Origin: Zingiber officinale | Lineage: Eukaryota > Streptophyta > Magnoliopsida > Zingiberales > Zingiberaceae | Assembly (NCBI RefSeq): GCF_018446385.1 | Contig: NC_055991.1 | Span: 72,482,123-72,546,122, forward strand | DNA length: 64,000 bases | Direction: 5' to 3' | Shown: positions 11,713 through 24,087 of the stretch, piece by piece | Layout of the letters: each line of letters begins with the position of its first letter | How positions within the stretch are numbered: position 1 is the first letter of the stretch | Position numbers and translations under genes: made by a program | Notes under the pieces: generated by a model | Seen by the model: the letters and a program-made list of their open reading frames with translations, nothing else | Databases searched by the model: none | Told to the model about the DNA's origin: nothing

Positions 11713-12880
11713 AAAATTTAAATTAAATTAAAATTAAATTAAATTAAATTAAAATTTAAATTTAAATTTAAATTAAATTAAAATTAAATTAAATTAAATT
11801 AAATTAAAAGTAAATTAAATTTAAATTAAATTAAATTAAATTTAAATTAAATTAAAATTAAATTAAATTTAAATTAAATTAAATTAAATTTAAATTAAAT
11901 TAAATTAAAGTTAAAATTTTTTTTTTTTTAAATTAAACTTAAATTTTTTTTAACTTAAAAATTATTTTAAAATTAAACTTATTTTTTTTAACTTAAAAAT
12001 TATGTTAAAATTAAACTTAATTTTTTTTAACTTAAAAATGATTTTAAAATTAAACTCATTTTTTTTAACTTAAAAATTATTAAACTTAAATTTTTTTTTA
12101 CTTAAAAATTTATCTTTAAAAATTAAACTTAAATTTTTTTCTTTAAAATTTATTTTAAAAATTAAACTTAATTTTTAAATTTTTTTTAACTTAAAAGTTT
12201 ATTTTTTTTAAACTTAATTCTTTTTAACTTAAAATTTTTTTTTAACTTAAAATTTTTTTTTTAACTTAAAAATTTATTTTAAAAATTAAACTCAATTTAT
12301 TTTAAAACTTAAAAATTATTTTAAAAATCAAACTTAAATTTTTTTTACTTAAAAATTTATTTTAAAAATTAAACTTAAATTTTTTTGAACTTAAAAATTT
12401 ATTTTAAAAATTAAACTTAAATTTTTTTCTTAACTTAAAAATTTATTTTAAAAATTAAAATATTTTTTTTAAAAAAATATTTTAATAATTAAAATATTTT
12501 TTTAAAAAAAATATTTTAAAAATTAAACTTAAATTTTTTTTAACTTAAAAAGTTTATTTAAAAAATTAAACTTAATTTTTTTTCAACTTAAAAATTTATT
12601 TTTTAACTTAAAAATCTATTTTAATAATTAAAATTAAATTTTTGTTTACTTAAAAATTTATTTTTTTTTACCGAAAATTCACTTTAAAAATTAAACTTAA
12701 ATTTTTTTAAAAACTTTAAAAAAGTTTTATTTTAAAAAGTTAAACTTAATTTTTTTTTTTAACTAAAAACTTACTCTAAAAATTAAACTTAAAATTTTTT
12801 TTAACTTTATAATTTTTATTTTAAAATTAAAAAAAAACTATATAATAATAATAATAGTAATAATAAATTTAATTTAATTT
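11713..12880. repeat. Degenerate AT-rich repeat zone inside Copia-2
   Basis: About 1.2 kb of almost pure A/T. The first 200 bases are short-period aaattaaatt repeats. The rest is a loose tandem repeat of roughly 40-45 bp combining ttaacttaaaaattt and aaaattaaactta blocks with variable T and A runs. It occupies the place where protease-integrase sequence would be expected, so it probably expanded after those domains were lost (inference). Confidence 0.85.
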
Positions 12881-12975
12881 AAAAATTCACGTATTCAACT
12901 TACTTTCATAAAATCTAAAGAATGACTACTTACACTAACCCTAATTCCTACCTATTGAAGGAAACTAAGTAGATT

Positions 12976-13125
12976 TTGGACGATGGTTGCTCCAAACATA
13001 TAACTGAAGATCACACAAAATTCACTCAACTCACCTACAAAAGCCTAGGAACAGTTGCCTTTGAAAACAACGACAAACTCAAGGTAATTGGTATAAGTAA
13101 TATCGAACTAAAAATTGAAAACTAG
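12976..13125 (+). pseudogene. Protease remnant of Copia-2
   Basis: Fifty codons including the stop read LDDGCSKHITED at the start, matching the copia protease motif LDSGCSxHMTGD but with Asp-Asp-Gly at the active site. The frame ends at TAG 13123-13125. Nothing of integrase or reverse transcriptase follows before the polypurine tract, so this scrap is all that is left of pol. Confidence 0.75.
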
Positions 13126-13372
13126 CTTTTTATAAAACTAAATTCTTCAATTAGATTTTATAAACTAAGATTTTGAAAATTGAACCTTTTGCAAACTTAG
13201 TTTTAATCAGTTTTGAAAAGTAAATATTTTTTAAAACTCAGCTTTGAAATTTTTGATTTTTCATGTGTGAAAAGTGTTTCAAAATTGAAACTCATTTTGA
13301 AAATTTAAACCTTGAAAATCATGCTTGGTTTTTGCATATATTTTCACTAACTTAACCTGGTTGTCATTCCAT

Positions 13373-13387
13373 CAAAAAGGGGAAGAT
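13373..13387 (+). other. Polypurine tract of Copia-2
   Basis: The purine run aaaaaggggaaga ends directly before the TGTTGG start of the 3' LTR, as expected for the plus-strand primer of a copia element. Confidence 0.85.
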
Positions 13388-13685
13388 TGTTGGTGCGGTT
13401 AGCACTAACGATCTAACTCAGATTTTAATGAATGACAAATCAGGTTAAGTTAGGTTTGTTGTTATCTAACACTCTGATCGAGTGTACAGGCTAAATCCAG
13501 ACAGGTCGACAAGCTGACCGGATATCTGGCACGAAGTCCAAGCGGGTCGACTAGCTGACCGGACGCTTGGCGAGAAGTCCAAGCGGGTCGACGGGCTGAC
13601 CGGACGCTTGGCACGAAGACCAAATGGGTTGAAGGGTTGACCAGACATTTGGCACGAAGTCCAGCTAGGTCAACGGGGTGACCGG
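13388..13685 (+). repeat. Copia-2 3' LTR, piece 1 of 3
   Basis: Starts TGTTGGTGCGG like the 5' LTR and carries hairpin units 1-4 and most of unit 5. It is interrupted in the loop/arm of unit 5 by the insertion at 13686. The final five bases accgg (13681-13685) are the left copy of that insertion's target duplication. Confidence 0.92.
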
Positions 13686-15967
13686 TGTAACGCCCGCCCC
13701 TTCCGGGGGCGCTAAGGCTACCCTAAGGGACGGGGTTACTTACAGCTACCTAACATACATGTGCATATGATCTCATGGCAGCGGAAGATACTTATCAAAT
13801 TTTCATTCTATTTAATCATATACATTTTTTTTTCTTTTTAACATGGCATGTGAACCGTAAATCATACTAATACTCATGCATAGCTTAATCTGTATCTACT
13901 ACTTGAACATGAATCATGATCTTATAAATCTACTGACATGAAATAAAACATCATAAATGCATAACATACTAGTTCAAGTTATCAGCATAAACATAAGGTC
14001 CAGACTTAGTTCACATGCCCAATTCAACCAAATAAAGTTTTAAACTAAATTAGATCTATCCACCATGACACTTCCACACACACTTCCTGCCTTTCCTGCT
14101 GCTCCCCTTAGTTCATCCATTCCTTGCCTTTCTCTGCAGTACAAGGAAACATAAAAACTATAAGCCCTAAGGCTTAGTAAGCTCCTTTCCTACTCATAAA
14201 ACCATGAATCATACGTACACATAAAACATATCATAGCATGTGAGGTCATAACATGAAACATATCATAACATGTGAATACATAACATGAACTAATAACATG
14301 ATCATCCAACATCATAAACATGATTCCAAAAGTAAATAAATGTGAAGGAAATCATATAACATGTACATGTGGGTGCAAGATGTTCCTTTGAAAACATGCA
14401 TAATGAAATGAACATATGCAACATGTGTTTTTTTTTCATATCATATACATACTTGAACATAATATCAACATAAGGGCCCGACTTGTACCACATACATACA
14501 TAAATGCGCGCAATCCCTAGGACAGGGTAGCTAGCCCCGAACCTACTAGGGATCTAGGTCCGTTCATAGTCCGTCGACCTAGGGGCGTACTAAGGAGCTC
14601 ATCCCTTTTTACGAGGCCCGTTTCATAGACCATCGACCTAGGGGTGCTTATGGAGCCCACCCTTGGTACAAGCCATACATAAAGTAAAATAGCATGCCAT
14701 GCATATCATGTATCATATTTCTTATCATGTCATCATATATATCATATTCTTGTCTTATCATACGTGTCATATCATGAAGAGAACTCTTAAATCTCAACTC
14801 AAGGGAAGCATCTCTTAGGCTTTTCTTCTTACATAAGCCTTTCATAACATATCTCATAAACCATAACATGTTCTTATCATAACATAGAGCATATCATGTT
14901 ACATGAAACATAGCATATATCACATCATGAAGCATAGCATATCATCTCATGAAACTTAGCATATATCACAACGTAAAGCATAGCATATCATATCATGAAG
15001 CATAGCATATATCATATCATGAAGTGTAGCCTATATCATTCCATGAAACATAGCATATCATATCATGAAATCATAGCATGTAACATATCATAAAGCATGG
15101 AAAATTAAACTAACCATATATCAAGAATCATACATTATGAGGAAACATAAGCATGCATCGTTAGATTCAAGAACTTTTCCCTAAACCCATTCTTTCATTC
15201 TTGGCCGAAACCTTACTAGCATCAATTCTAGACTTTCGCCACCATAAAGAGCATGAAACTTCAACCAACTATAGATAAATAATCATACAACATAAAGAAG
15301 CATAAACAAGCATAGTTAAAGTTCGAGACCTTGTTCTAAGCTCATGTACTTGCTTGGCCGAACCCTAAAGTGAGGTTCTAAGATTCATTTGTACAACATG
15401 TAGCATGGCAACTTATCTAATCTCATACTAAAAATCATACAACATGTAGAAACATAACTAAGCATAATTAAGTTAGAAAAACTTAACTCTAAGCTTATAC
15501 TCCACCTTGGCCGAAACCTACAATTAGGGTTTCAAGTTTTCTAGTGCATAAAGTCTTAACCTAATTTCATACAAGGTATCATACTTCATGAATGAACATA
15601 AACAACCATGTTTAGGTTTTAAATTCTAACCCTAAGCCTCATATCTTACCATGGCCGAAACTTCACTAGGGTTTTCATTTTTTTTTTTTTATACAACATG
15701 AAACATAAACCCAAACTATCATCACATAAGAGATCATTCATCAAAGCATGTTATCATAAAAGAAAACCTTGTTCTAACTTCATTTCTATTCTTGGCAGAG
15801 ACTTACAAGTGGGGTTTCATTTCTTCTAGTGAAACATGTAATATAAAAACTTCACCTAACTACATACAAGATATCATACCTCATGAATAAGCATAAACAA
15901 GCATGATTAGGTTAAAAATCTTGTCCCTAAGCTTCATGTCTTGTCTTGGTCGAAACTACTACTAGGG

Positions 15968-15971
<4 letters not shown>

Positions 15972-15999
<28 letters not shown>
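15972..15999. repeat. (TA)n microsatellite
   Basis: About 14 perfect AT dinucleotides inside the minus-strand solo LTR. Confidence 0.95.
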
Positions 16000-16003
<4 letters not shown>

Positions 16004-16526
16004 CAACATGGAGCATAAGACTTAAAACTATCATCACATAAAAGTTCATTCATCAAAGCATGTTATCATAAAAGAACCTTATTCTAAACTTCATTTCTAT
16101 TCCTTGGCCGAGACTTGAAGATAGATTTCTCCAAATTTCATCCAACATGGAGCATGAAAAGAACTAAGCTATAAACCTATGAAAAACATACATCATGAAG
16201 GAGCATAACAAATATGTTTTCTTTTCAAAACTTTGCCCTAAACCCTATGATTCATCTTGGCCGAAACATTAGGTTAGGGTTCCTATTCTTTTAACAACAT
16301 ATAAAGCCTTAAAACTTGAACTAACAACATATGAAAGATCCTACATCATATAAGAGCATAGACAAGTGTAACGATCCAATTTTTCCCATTTCAAGTCCTA
16401 AAGGTCCATAAAAATATTTGGAAACGCTTTTAAAATATTCTAGAGATTTTTAGGAATTTTTAGAGTATTTTTACATAATTTTTGGAGGTCGTTTAGTAGG
16501 TTTACAAAAAGAAAAGAAGTTTTGAC

Positions 16527-16618
16527 AAAAACCGTGGAAGGTGAGACTCGAACCCAAGACCTCCGGCTGAACCCGACCTAACCGGACGCAGCCAACCAAC
16601 TGGGCTACTCGTGGTTTG
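16527..16618 (-). other. tRNA-like Pol III unit in the Gypsy-1 5' LTR
   Basis: On the minus strand an A box TAGCCCAGTTGG (16596-16607) fits the consensus TRGYNNARNNG. A B box GGTTCGAGTCT (16544-16554) fits GGTTCGANTCC except for the last base. They are 41 bases apart, and a TTTTT terminator (16527-16531) follows. The T-arm is only partly paired and the acceptor ends do not pair, so this is a tRNA-derived relic, not a tRNA gene. The identical unit is in the 3' LTR. Confidence 0.5.
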
Positions 16619-16954
16619 TTAATAAGTATGAAGCGGATATATATGAGTCATAGTAAAGAGCAAAGTTAGACCTAGGTTATAAAAGGGATAAGTTAAGGGG
16701 AGAAGGGGATTATTTTCCCGTGACCTAATCTCGCGATCCCTTCCTCTCTCGCGGCGGCGACTCCCTCTCGGGCGAAAACGCAGCCGCAGCTCGGGCTTCG
16801 CCTCCGGCGGTCGAACAAGGACACTTCCGTGAGATCTCCTTGGACCCGAGCTTCTCTCGTCGAAGGGAGCACGCGGACACAAAAGGAACGTCGAGATTTG
16901 AAGCTAGCCGAAACCCTAGAGTCCTCTTCTCCGATTGTAAGTCCAAGAAAGCAA

Positions 16955-18237
16955 GTAAGTACTACTCACCTGCGGTAGGAGTTGCTCCGTACGCTTGGTT
17001 TTCTTGTTGAGTTTTTAAACTAGGGCTTCCTTGTGCCGAACTTGATTCATGCTAGGGCTGGATTGTATTCCATGCTGTGCCGAATTGGGAGAATGGATTT
17101 GGGTTTTAAGATGGCTGTTCGGACCCCTGAATTGTGCCACAGTGACTATGCCAAACCTCCTCTAAAGCATTAGGATGCTGAATTTTTATGTCAAGGGTTT
17201 GTTTCCTTGTTTTTGGTCTTTAGCTGTGCCAAAACTTTAGGACAAACTCCAAGTTGGTTTTGTGTTATGGATCCTTTGCTGAGTTTGCATATAGACATCC
17301 TTTGAGATTTATAAGATTTCGGATTTAGCATGTTTTGGAATTTCTGCACCAAGAGACATTCTATGATAGCTATTCTTTAGAATTCGACATGCTAAGTTTC
17401 CCTTTTGAATATGCAAGCTAGTTACTGTAATATGCAGAACAATATGCTATGTTTTCCTTTAGAACTTGCTGTGTAGAAATTCTATGCTGTTGTCATGCTA
17501 TTTCTGTGTATTTCAGTTGAGTTACCATGATTTAGGTTGCTGGAATTAGTTTCCCTTCCATGCTACTATCATGTTTTAGAATTTCTGAAGCTATTTTCTT
17601 TTGGAAGTGGTTTAGGATTAAAAGCACACCAAAAGCTTAATTAAATGCCAAGGCATTTTTAATATCAGAATAAGAAAGATAACAAGTAAGTAAAACAAGA
17701 GGCTAGTACCCGACATCCAAGAGCTTGTCGTTAAACAAATCCAGGTGACCATTTCCGAGGTCTTGGCCCTGGTAGACCGAGGTCTGCTCTTTTAGGATTG
17801 GTGGCTCGCAACCCCAACCTATTAGGGAACGCGCATGAGATGGTACTAAGCCTGGGCCCAAGAAAAGAAAACCAAAGAAAAGAAAAGTTAAGAAAGAAGG
17901 AGAGAAAGAAGAAGTGAGTAAAAGATAGGAATTAAAAGATTAATTTCTAACACAAGGATATAAGAAATGAAACAAGTTACATGCTTAGAATAGATAAAAA
18001 GTTAGTTGCTGAAATTCTAAGCTTATAGTATTAATTTCTTGTTATCCTGCTAGTTAGTGAGTATGACTTGTATCCAATTTATTTTCTGTATACCATGAGC
18101 ACATGCAGATTGCTTTAGTATTTCAGTTTCAGTACTTTTGCATTATATTTATGCATTGCGAGTTTTGTGAGATAGATTAGTACTTACTAAGCGTTTTCGC
18201 TTATAGATACTTCTCTTTTTTTTTCCTCCTACTGCAG
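16955..18237 (+). other. Candidate LTR intron of Gypsy-1
   Basis: Donor-like GTAAGTACTACTCACCTG starts at 16955. A pyrimidine-rich tract and CTGCAG, followed by ATAAAGGAAAAG, end it at 18237. The same donor and acceptor contexts recur in Gypsy-2 and the solo LTRs although the DNA between is unrelated or only loosely similar. Splicing is not demonstrated. Confidence 0.45.
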
Positions 18238-19199
18238 ATAAAGGAAAAGCTAAGATATGAAAGGGAGGCGACAGGATGGTGGTGGTGATGAAAGAAGTGT
18301 GTGATGTTGAAGTGTGAAGCCTTGGGACCAAGAAAAAGTTTAATTGATTTCTTGTATCGCTTGAGATTAATCTATTTAACTTGTCTATTCCTTATGACCG
18401 GATTCCTTTAGTATAGCTGAAAGGTTATTTTTTAATACTGTTCTATGCTTGGATTTTGCTGGAATAACTTTTCTTACTTGTTACTGGATTTGATTTTTGA
18501 TCAGCTGTTGTGATGAGGTAGCTTGAGTGCTATACTGCCATGCATGTTAGTTATTCCTAGCCTTCAATTTGCTGTTGCCGTGATTAAATCTATGCAAATC
18601 ATGTTAGCCTCCAGTTTGATTGCAAATTAAATCTGCTGCCATACACTTGTGAAGTTATGTTGCTTGAATTGCTTCTTGCTTATATGCTCTTGATTTGATT
18701 GAAGTATTATTTCTTTTTAATTGCTGGAAGCTAGCCCCTTAGAATATGAGTTACGGTTTGGCTTTCATGGAAGCCGTAGCATGCCATGATTATTATTAAG
18801 TTAAATTTCTGCACAAGTCCTTAGCATGTAGTTGCAGTTAGTTCAGTTTAATGTTTCTTATTAATGGTTAAAGGTTTGGTTGTTAATGAATTGTTATGCA
18901 TGCAATATTAGTAGGAACAGCCATGACCGAATTGTGCATAGGAATATACATGCATACAAGTTGAAATGCTATTATGGAAACATGCTAATACACCTTGGTA
19001 TGATAGATAAGCTTGGTTGATGGCAGTACTGAAATAATTAGTAATAATGCAGCATGTCTCCAAAAGTGAAAAACGAAGAAACAATATATATATATCATGT
19101 CAAGTTTATTACCTTTAAGTCAAGCAATATCAGTTAGGTAGAATGAGTAGTTAAGTAACGGTCCCCTCAGAGTAGTATTAAGGAGGTGGTCGTTACAGT

Positions 19200-19211
19200 T
19201 GGTATCAGAGC
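19200..19211 (+). other. Primer binding site of Gypsy-1
   Basis: TGGTATCAGAGC two bases after the LTR, complementary to initiator tRNA-Met. Confidence 0.92.
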
Positions 19212-19447
19212 GGTTCTCATTCTTCAGCATCACACACACATCAGCATCATCCTTGCCGTCTCCAAGTAAGAAAGTATTTAAATCCTTTCTTATTTTTGCT
19301 TTTCTTATTATTAACTGTAGTATAGAGTACTTATTTGTTTGAGTGCTTAAGTAAGATAAAAGATTTAGTTTCCCTTTTCTTTATTCATATTTAAGTATGA
19401 TTAGAAGGGTTAAAGTAAGATATCAAGCCTTTACCTTGAATAAATAG

Positions 19448-20745
19448 ATGGCAAGAAGAGGACGTCCCCGTGCTACTCACACTAAGGAACCAGCTCAAGG
19501 GAACGAAGTGCCTAGAGCAACTGAGCCCAACCTTTCTGAAGTAGTTGCTCAGCTCCAGAGGCAAGTAGCAGAGCAGCAGCAAGTGATTGCCAATCTGATG
19601 GCAAACCAGCCAGCAGTTCCTCCTCCTCCTCCAGCTGTCACTGCAGAGACCCCAGTGGTAACTGAGACTCCACCAGCTACTCAGGGAACCGTCACAGCAC
19701 CCCAGAGACCAGAAGCTTATCTTATACAGTGGCTAGAGAGCTTCTCAGGCACGACTGAGCCCTGGGATGCCCAGGCTTGGTTTAAAACACTAGAGAGCAC
19801 TATGGAGCTTCTTGACTGGCCAGAAGTCGAGAAGGTCAAGTGCGCCTCTTTCTGTCTGTCTGGAGATGCTCGCATGTGGTGGGAGAGGATAAAGACCAAG
19901 AGAGCAGCTGATCAGATGACTTGGGCAGATTTCCAGTCAGAGTTCTATGAAGAGTTCTTCCATCTGCAGATTACCAACAAGCACTACGAGGAGTTTATAG
20001 AGTTCAAACAAGGTGACTTGTCAGTGGAAGAAGCAGCCAAGAAGTTTAACAGGCTAGCTCGTCTCTGTCCAGAGCTAGTGAGTACGGAGAAGGAGCGAGT
20101 CAGGCTGATGCTCAGAATGCTGAGACCACAGATAGCACTGAATGTGAGCAGTGGAGCTCATCGGCCCCAGACTGGCGAAGAATTGATCAGTAGAGCATTA
20201 ATTGCTGAACATTACATGAACAACATCAAAGCACAGCGAGCACAACATCAGCCAGTGAAGACAGAGGACAAAACAGCAGGAAGCCAGAAGTCACAGTCAA
20301 GTAAGCAGAACTGGAAAGGCAAAGGTAAAAGGAAGCAGTGGAACACAGGAGGTGGCCAGAAGGGAGGACCAGCAAACAAGCAGACCAAGTTCCCTCCCTG
20401 TCCCAAATGTGGGAGAACACACCCAGGAGCCTGCCTTTTGGGTAAAACTGGATGTTACTCCTGTGGTCAGGAGGGACACATGGCTAAAGAGTGCCCTAAC
20501 AAATTCAAAGTACCCCAGCCACAGCCATTGCAATATGGAGGCCAGCCTGCACAGTTGCACCATATGGAAGCAGCATTTGAGGAACCCTATATCAGTCGAG
20601 GAAGGTTAGAAGCTCCACCAGTTCCAGCCTTTGATGGTGCCAGAGTATTCTCCCTCACCAAAGAAGAAGCTGCTAGTGCCTCCACGGTCGTAACAGGTCA
20701 AGTAGTTATTTTCCAGCACATAGCTACTGTACTATTTGACACTGG
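19448..20745 (+). pseudogene. Gypsy-1 gag and start of protease
   Basis: From the ATG at 19448 (MARRGRPR) the frame encodes a coiled-coil-like N-terminus (VVAQLQRQVAEQQQ), a Pro-rich linker, and the retrotransposon gag domain ([11 protein letters not shown] near 19860, WADFQSEFYEEF, EFKQGDLSVEEA). A basic region and a CCHC knuckle CYSCGQEGHMAKEC near 20450-20495 follow. It then enters the protease at VLFDTG. Directly after DTG (20738-20745), about 10 bases that should encode Ala-Thr-His are missing compared with Gypsy-2, shifting the frame. The open frame then runs meaninglessly to 20815. Confidence 0.92.
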
Positions 20746-21601
20746 TCGTTTGTATCGATACCTTTTGCCAGTAGTTTACAGGTACCTACAGAGAGTACGA
20801 ACTCCAAGTTCCTGACGACCCTACCTTCTGGGGAAGTCATGGAATCCAATCAGTGGCTCCGAGCTGTACTGGTTAAAATTGCAGACAGGGAATTATATGT
20901 AAATCTGATAGTTCTCGCCATGCAGGATTTCGATATCATTTTTGGTATGGATTTCCTCAGCAAGTACAGTGCCTCAGTGGACTGCCGCAGAAAGAAAGTA
21001 ATTTTTAGTCCAGGAGGTGAGCCAACTTTTGAGTTCACAGGAGTGCCAAGGAAGAAGACCCAGAAGCTCCTCTCATCTCTAGCAGCACACCAGATGTTAG
21101 CTAAAGGGTGTGCAGGTTTTCTTGCATACATAGTAAAGGCAGCAGAGCAGAAGGGACCCAAGCAGGAGGAGGTCCGGGTAGTATGCGAGTATCCAGAAGT
21201 ATTTCCAGAAGAGTTACCTGGACTACCTCCCAACAGAGAGGTGGAATTTGATATTGAATTGGTTCCTGGAACCAGTCCAATTTCAAAAGCTCCATATCGC
21301 ATGTCTCCAGCAGAGCTGAAGGAGTTACAAGAGTTGCTACAGGAGTTACTGGACAAAGGCTTTATTCGCCCTAGTCACTCACCTTGGGGAGCTCCTGTGT
21401 TGTTTGTCAAGAAGAAAGATGGGACAATGCGGATGTGTATAGACTACAGAGCTTTGAATCAAGTGACAATCAAGAACAAGTACCCCCTTCCCAAGATCGA
21501 TGACTTATTTGATCAGTTAAGAGGAGCAACATTGTTCTCAAAGATAGACATGCGCTCTGGGTACCATCAACTGAAGGTGAAAGAAAGAGATATACCCCAG
21601 A
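20746..21601 (+). pseudogene. Gypsy-1 protease C-terminal part and reverse transcriptase N-terminal part
   Basis: The frame resumes at 20746 in protease (SFVS), passes through [11 protein letters not shown], and continues into the RT thumb-proximal region ([44 protein letters not shown]). At 21600-21601 about 20 bases are missing compared with Gypsy-2. This removes seven residues before the GHYEF motif and shifts the frame again. Both breaks are small deletions, with no stop codon in between. Confidence 0.92.
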
Positions 21602-24052
21602 GGACACTACGAGTTTGTGGTCATGCCTTTTGGAGTGACTAATGCACCTACGGTCTTCATGGACTTAATGAACAGAGTGTTCAGAGAATATCTTGACAAA
21701 TTTTTCATTGTATTCATCGATGACATTCTGGTCTATTCAAGGACCCCAGAGGAGCATGACATGCACTTGAGGATAGTACTGCAGACTCTTCGGCAGAAGC
21801 AGTTTTATGCTAAATTCTCCAAGTGCGAGTTCTGGTTAAATCAGGTGGCGTTTTTAGGTCACATAATTTCTAAGGAAGGCATTCAAGTGGATCCAGCCAA
21901 AGTGGAAGCGGTCAACAACTGGAGTAGACCCAAGAACGTCAGAGAGATCAGAAGCTTCCTTGGTCTAGCAGGGTACTACAGGAAGTTCGTGGAGGATTTT
22001 TCCAGGATAGCTTCTCCGCTAACAGCCCTCACCAGAAAGAACAAGAGATTCGAATGGTCAGATAAATGTGAGCAGAGCTTCCAAGAGCTAAAGAAGAGAT
22101 TGATCAGTGCTCCCATTCTGACAGTCCCACAGAGTGACAAGAGTTTCGACATCTACAGTGATGCTTCCAAGATGGGTTTAGGAGTTGTACTCATGCAAGA
22201 AGGAAAAGTCATAGCTTATGCTTCCAGACAACTCAAAGACTATGAGAAGAACTACCCTACTCATGATCTTGAGCTGGCAGCTGTAGTTTTTGCACTTAAA
22301 CTCTGGCGACATTATTTGTATGGAGTCCAGTGTAGAATTTTCACAGATCATCAGAGTCTTAAGTACTTCTTCACTCAGAAGGACTTAAACATGAGACAGC
22401 GTAGGTGGCTGGAGTTGGTCAAAGATTACGACTGTGAAATTCTCTACCACCCAGGCAAAGCTAACAAAGTGGCAGATGCACTCAGCAGAAAATCTAGTGC
22501 ATCACTGATGTCTTTGTCATCACTAGCCCTGCCACTGCAGAAGGAGTTGTCAGATTTTGGACTTGAAATTATCGAAGGACAGCTCTCTGCATTGACCTTA
22601 GAGTCTACATTGCTTGTGGAGATACAGAGAAAGCAAAGTGAAGATCAGGACATCCAGAAGATTAAGCAGGCCATACAAAAAGAAGACAACTCAGAGTTTA
22701 GAGTAACAGACAGCGGAATTCTTTATCAGGGGAGTCGCATTTGCGTGCCCAATGATGAGGAACTGAGAAAGAAGATCTTAGAGGAAGCTCACAGTACACC
22801 ATACTCCATGCATCCTGGTTCTTCCAAGATGTACCAAGATGTGAAACAGAGGTTTTGGTGGTCAGGACTCAAAAGAGATGTAGCTAAGTATGTCAGTACC
22901 TGCTTGACATGCCAGAGAGTCAAAGCAGAACACCAGAGACCAGGAGGAGTTCTTCAGCCTCTTCCAATACCAGAATGGAAATGGGAAGACATTTCCATGG
23001 ACTTCATAACAGGTCTTCCAAGAACCACCAATGGATATGATGCGATATGGGTAATAGTAGACCGATTGACCAAGTCTGCTCATTTCCTAGCCATCAAGGT
23101 GTCCCACTCCATAGAGCAGTTGGCCCAGCTATATGTTAAAGAGGTAGTCAGACTTCATGGAGTTCCTAAATCTATCGTTTCTGATAGAGATGGGCGCTTC
23201 ACCTCACATTTTTGGGAGTGCGTTCAGAATGCACTAGGCACCAAACTCAAGTTCAACATAGCTTTCTATCCGCAGACTGATGGACAGACAGAGCGAGTGA
23301 ATCAGATTTTAGAAGACATGCTCAGAGCTTGTGCGCTAGATTTCAAAGGAAGTTGGTGCAAGTATTTGTGCTTAGCCGAATTCGCTTACAACAATAGCTA
23401 TCAGGCCACCATCAAGATGGCACCTTATGAAGCACTATATGGCAGGAAATGCAGATCACCCATATGCTGGCAAGAAGCAGGAGAGAGAAAAGAGATGGAA
23501 GCAGAGTTGGGCATTCAGACAGAGGTGATAGACGAGACTACTCAAGCAATCCAGAAAATCAGACAGAGAATTGAGACTGCCCAGAGCAGACAGAAGAGTT
23601 ATGCTGATATGCGCCGTAGGCCATTGGAATTCCAAGTAGGAGATTCGGTTTTCCTCAAGGTCGCTCCTATGAAGGGAGTGATGAGATTTGGCAAGAAGGG
23701 CAAATTAAGTTCTCGCTACGTAGGACCTTACCTGATCATAGAGAGGATTGGAAAAGTAGCTTACAGGCTGGACTTACCACAAGACATGTCAGCAATACAC
23801 AATGTGTTTCATGTCTCTATGCTAAAGAAGTGTCTCCATGACCTGAGCCAAGTGATTCAGCCTCAGTCAGTGCAGATTCAAGAGGATCTTAGTTATGAGA
23901 GCAGACCTACACAGATAGTGGACAGAGCAGTTAAGAGACTGAGAAACAAAGAAGTACCACTAGTGAAGGTCGTTTGGCAGAACCAGAAGCACGAGGAAGT
24001 CACTTGGGAGCGGGAGGACAGCATGAGACAAAAGTATCCAGAGCTATTCTAA
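21602..24052 (+). pseudogene. Gypsy-1 reverse transcriptase (rest), RNase H, integrase and chromodomain
   Basis: From GHYEF the frame is open for over 800 codons. RT palm: [10 protein letters not shown] and the catalytic FIDDILVYS near 21715. RNase [13 protein letters not shown] near 22150, ending at ADALSRKS near 22490. Integrase: HHCC zinc domain (CLTCQRVK near 22905), then the DDE core with Asp in DFITGLP, Asp in VSDRDGRF and Glu in GQTERVNQ. The C-terminus ([11 protein letters not shown], then VKVVWQNQ and [16 protein letters not shown]) is a chromovirus chromodomain of the Tekay/Del type. This part looks able to encode integrase, but it lacks its own start. Confidence 0.93.
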
Positions 24053-24071
24053 GTTCGGGGATGAACTTTTT

Positions 24072-24087
24072 ATAAGGTATGGGGGAT
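24072..24087 (+). other. Polypurine tract of Gypsy-1
   Basis: The purine-rich stretch aaggtatggggga ends at the start of the 3' LTR. The preceding taagttcggggatgaac is also conserved in Gypsy-2. Confidence 0.85.

Larger units (their letters stand above)
16367..19197 (+). repeat. Gypsy-1 5' LTR
   Basis: Runs from TGTAACGATCC to GTCGTTACA. A TATA-like element (ttataaaaggga) lies at about 16677-16688 and is followed by a GC-rich stretch at about 16735-16880, which looks like the transcribed leader. Upstream of it, on the opposite strand, is the tRNA-like unit described separately. Open frames on either strand (such as 16619-16882) repeat in the 3' LTR and have no domain. Confidence 0.95.

Noticed and set aside
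16527-16618. A genuine tRNA gene in the LTR
   Set aside because: A and B boxes are good but acceptor and T stems do not pair properly, so at most it is tRNA-derived.
16619-16946. Arg-rich minus-strand frames at the Gypsy-1 LTR leader
   Set aside because: They recur in the 3' LTR, lie over the GC-rich leader and TATA region, and show no domain. They are a by-product of GC-rich sequence.
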